DNA from: UBA6168 sp039819485
GTDB lineage: Bacteria; Bacteroidota; Bacteroidia; Chitinophagales; Saprospiraceae
DNA length: 64,000 bases
Assembly: GCA_039819485.1 (NCBI GenBank)
Contig: JBCBRY010000015.1
Span: 36,948 to 100,947 of the forward strand
Direction of reading: 5' to 3'
Under the pieces are notes generated by a model. It saw only the letters and a list, made by a program, of their open reading frames with translations. It was not told the DNA's origin and made no database searches. The position numbers and the translations under genes were made by a program. Of this stretch, positions 61,575 to 64,000 are shown one piece after another (the first letter of the stretch is position 1; each line of letters begins with the position of its first letter).

Positions 61575-62993
61575 TTATTTCCGAACCTGTGCCTTGTACT
61601 CCGGGTGCATTAAATTTTGTTTGCTCAAAATATCATCGAGTGCTTCTCCTGACAACAGCCCTTTTTCCAGCACCAACTCCCGGATGGTTTTGCCAGTCGC
61701 AATGGCCTCTTCCCCGATTACATCGCCCATGTGATGCCCGATATAGGGATTTAAAAAAGTGATGAGCCCAACCGAGTTAAGCACCATTTGCCGTGTATGT
61801 TCAGGATTGGCCGTGATACCGGCAATGCACTTATCGGCCAGCGTCACACATGCATTGGACAATAATTCCATTGACTCGAACAGGCATTGTGCAATGACCG
61901 GTTCCATTACATTGAGCTGCAGCTGCCCGGCTTCTGCCGCAAAGGAAACGGTCACGTCATTGCCAATGATTTTGTAACACACCTGATTGACCACCTCCGG
62001 AATGACCGGGTTTACTTTTGCAGGCATAATGGACGAGCCCGCCTGCAATTCAGGCAGGTTGATCTCATTCAGGCCACACCGTGGGCCGGAGGAGAGCAGC
62101 CGCAGGTCATTGCATATTTTGGAGAGCTTGACCGAGGTACGTTTCAGGGCTCCGGAAATCATTACGTAGGCACCACAATCAGAGGTAGCTTCGATGAGGT
62201 TCGGTGATTTTAGGAAGTCAGCCCCCGTGAATTCCCGTAAATATCCGATGGAAATTTCTGAAAACGCCTTTGGTGCATTTACCCCGGTGCCGATGGCCGT
62301 GGCTCCCAGGTTCACTTCGAGGATCAGGTCCCGACTGGTTCCAAGGTTTTTTATTTCTTCCTGCAAATTGGTGGACCATGCACCAAACTCGTCCCCCAGA
62401 GACATCGGAACGGCATCCTGTAATTGCGTTCGCCCCATTTTGAGCACGTCCGCAAACTCGTTTGCTTTTTTATCCAAATGCGCCGTGAGGTACCCGACAC
62501 GGTCAATCAACTGGTTGATATAGAAGTAAATGGCGACCCTAAAACCGGTGGGATAAGCGTCGTTGGTTGACTGGCACTTATTCACGTGATCATTGGGGTT
62601 CAGCATCGCATAGTCGCCCAGTTCGTAGCCGTGCAACTGCAGGCCCACGTTCGCAATTACCTCGTTCATGTTCATATTGACTGAGGTACCAGCCCCGCCC
62701 TGAAATACATCCAGCGGAAAATAGGGAAGATATTTTGGCAAGTCCTCCAGCATGGCATCACAGGCTGCCATGATCATTTCTGTTTTTTGCCGGGGAATGG
62801 TTCCTATTTTCTGATTGGCTGCGGCGCAGGCCTTTTTGGTGAGGATTAGCCCTTTTATAAAAATGGGAAATTCATTGATTTTCGAGGTAGAGATTTGAAA
62901 ATTTTCCAGGGCCCGTTGGGTGTGAATGCCGTAATAGAGGTCAGCGGCAATCTCCAGTTCGCCCAGTAGATCTTTTTCTGTGCGGAGTTTCAT
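61575..62993 (-). CDS. aspA: Aspartate ammonia-lyase
   Basis: This 472-residue cytoplasmic enzyme belongs to the fumarase/aspartase superfamily. MKLRTEKDLLGELEIAADLYYGIHTQRALENFQIS is the typical AspA start. QSTNDAYPTGFR, GRTQLQDAVPMSLG and the signature loop GSSIMPAKVNPVIPE (with the catalytic Ser) are all intact. It converts aspartate to fumarate and ammonia. The length matches AspA. It is a single gene, with no clear terminator seen. Confidence 0.96.
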   Translation of the reverse strand: MKLRTEKDLLGELEIAADLYYGIHTQRALENFQISTSKINEFPIFIKGLILTKKACAAANQKIGTIPRQKTEMIMAACDAMLEDLPKYLPYFPLDVFQGGAGTSVNMNMNEVIANVGLQLHGYELGDYAMLNPNDHVNKCQSTNDAYPTGFRVAIYFYINQLIDRVGYLTAHLDKKANEFADVLKMGRTQLQDAVPMSLGDEFGAWSTNLQEEIKNLGTSRDLILEVNLGATAIGTGVNAPKAFSEISIGYLREFTGADFLKSPNLIEATSDCGAYVMISGALKRTSVKLSKICNDLRLLSSGPRCGLNEINLPELQAGSSIMPAKVNPVIPEVVNQVCYKIIGNDVTVSFAAEAGQLQLNVMEPVIAQCLFESMELLSNACVTLADKCIAGITANPEHTRQMVLNSVGLITFLNPYIGHHMGDVIGEEAIATGKTIRELVLEKGLLSGEALDDILSKQNLMHPEYKAQVRK

Positions 62994-63092
62994 TGGTCAG
63001 GTTTTTTTGTGATAAAGCAGAGATGCAATAAAATCAAAAAACCGCAAATGTCGGTGCTATTTTGAAATATATTTTCCGGTCCGACAAGTTTT

Positions 63093-63198
63093 AATTTCCC
63101 GCGGCGTTCGCAGAGTTTGGGCACAGTGTTTCGCTATGCTTTTGTGATTGACTCAGCAATCCTTTGCGGGAAAACTCAGCGAAACACTGCGGGAAATT
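63093..63198. repeat. Nested hairpin of the CGCAGAG family upstream of aspA
   Basis: Outer arms AATTTCCCGC (63093-63102) and GCGGGAAATT (63189-63198) and inner arms CAGTGTTTCGCT (63124-63135) and AGCGAAACACTG (63178-63189) are perfect inverted repeats. GCGTTCGCAGAG is between them. It fills most of the 356-bp gap 62994-63349; no gene is seen in the rest. Confidence 0.85.
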
Positions 63199-63349
63199 CA
63201 CCACAAGTTGAAGCTTGCGACGAGATCTATTTTTCCCTCTCTTTCACAACTTTTCCTACCATCAAATCACCCGCATTATTATTAAATGACATTTGCTGAA
63301 CGGCAATTCCCATTTTTATATTTTTATCCTTGTTCAACTTTATTATTCT

Positions 63350-63790
63350 TCATAAATTTTTCCTTAATCCTACGCGGCTACTCCCATCGGAATACCAGTT
63401 TTCCATTTCCGCAAACTTTTTATAAGCTTGCCTATGATAAAACCTGAGGGCTTTATCACCTGAAGTCCACAGCCAGACATGCTTCACCCCAAAGGCTTTC
63501 ACCTTTCGTTCGATGGATTCCAACAATTTAGCCCCCAGCCCTTTGGAGCGATATTCTTTCTCAACAAATAAATCTGTCAGAAAAAACCAACCCGAATAAT
63601 TTTCACCATTCTTATAGGCCAGTCCTGACGCGCACCCGATAAAAGTATTTTCTTTTACAGCCACAAAACTAAATCTGTCCGAACTTTCTATTTCCAACCC
63701 TTCGTCCACCATAAGTTCGTCAAACCCGGCATGTACCTGCTTAACTTCCAGAGGTGCCATTTCTCGATATACAATATTTATTTTGTCCAT
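63350..63790 (-). CDS. GNAT N-acetyltransferase
   Basis: This 146-residue protein has the GNAT fold: FVAVKENTFIGCASGLAYKNGENYSGWFFLTDLFVEKEYRSKGLGAKLLESIERKVKAFG, with the acetyl-CoA motif YRSKGLGAKLL (R-x-x-G-x-G/A). The end, VWLWTSGDKALRFYHRQAYKKFAEMENWY, is the usual acceptor-side strand and helix. The acceptor is unknown. It stands alone with no terminator seen. The 210 bp downstream to the window end hold no complete gene. Confidence 0.92.
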   Translation of the reverse strand: MDKINIVYREMAPLEVKQVHAGFDELMVDEGLEIESSDRFSFVAVKENTFIGCASGLAYKNGENYSGWFFLTDLFVEKEYRSKGLGAKLLESIERKVKAFGVKHVWLWTSGDKALRFYHRQAYKKFAEMENWYSDGSSRVGLRKNL

Positions 63791-64000
63791 TTAAAGCTAT
63801 ATATTTTATGAACCATGAAACTCAACACAGAACATAGTTCAGCACCAGCGCAGTAAATTTTGAAATTAATAAGATGGAAAATTAACAATCTTTTTGCCCG
63901 TCAATACAAGTCAAATCTTAAATTTATGAAAAACCAATTTAGAATAATTTTCATTAATGAGAAGCTTTTGTTTTTTTCAACATGACTCCATTTCTGAGGT

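Overview
The window looks like chromosomal DNA of a marine or soil Bacteroidota, most likely of the Saprospiraceae/Lewinella group. I infer this from gene style only. The signs are a type IX secretion (T9SS) C-terminal sorting domain, many lipoproteins with acidic residues after the lipobox Cys, a membrane propeller/Y_Y_Y/HTH regulator beside a glucan-degradation cluster, a metallophosphatase-like/BamA-like outer-membrane fusion, a DUF3667-like protein, weak Shine-Dalgarno sequences and a TAnnTTTG-type -7 box. No rRNA, confident tRNA, CRISPR array, transposase or prophage was seen.

Left part (1-11.7 kb): a beta-glucan degradation locus on the minus strand. In transcription order it holds a TIM-barrel glycosidase fused to a probable outer-membrane barrel, a multi-module lipoprotein with four repeated carbohydrate-binding-like units, a GH16 laminarinase-type lipoprotein and a GH17-like lipoprotein that runs off the left edge. 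A divergent membrane-anchored one-component regulator (8775-11648) probably senses the sugar products. Long hairpins sit between the genes, and a perfect palindrome lies upstream of the first gene. No SusC/SusD pair is visible.

Middle part (11.7-28 kb): housekeeping and stress genes. These are a split APH/AAA kinase pair, a tandem universal stress protein, a VIT1-type transporter, MetY, a YceI protein, an S41 peptidase, an NmrA/HxlR divergent pair with a clear operator, and ThrS. A 1.6-kb gene-poor stretch follows ThrS; it holds one decayed coding remnant and a strong hairpin.

Right part (28.5-64 kb): a large cytoplasmic GH31 protein whose catalytic motif resembles alpha-1,4-glucan lyase rather than alpha-glucosidase; a DUF3667-like protein; a 1238-residue barrel protein with an apparently dead metallophosphatase domain; PAP2, PanE, a T9SS cargo protein, a saccharopine-dehydrogenase-like enzyme, a BASS transporter, a 2OG dioxygenase and a TenA-like protein; two unrecognised proteins (48.5-52.6 kb); two secreted zinc-peptidase-like proteins; a patatin with a membrane N-terminus; a four-gene operon ending in a HAD phosphatase; and AspA.

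The most distinctive non-coding signal is a family of interspersed palindromic repeats of about 125 bp with TAAG...CTTA ends. It has six recognisable copies and one solo end between 28 and 62 kb. At least three other small palindromic repeat families sit in intergenic DNA. All assignments come from reading the sequence and from remembered family motifs; no database search was run.
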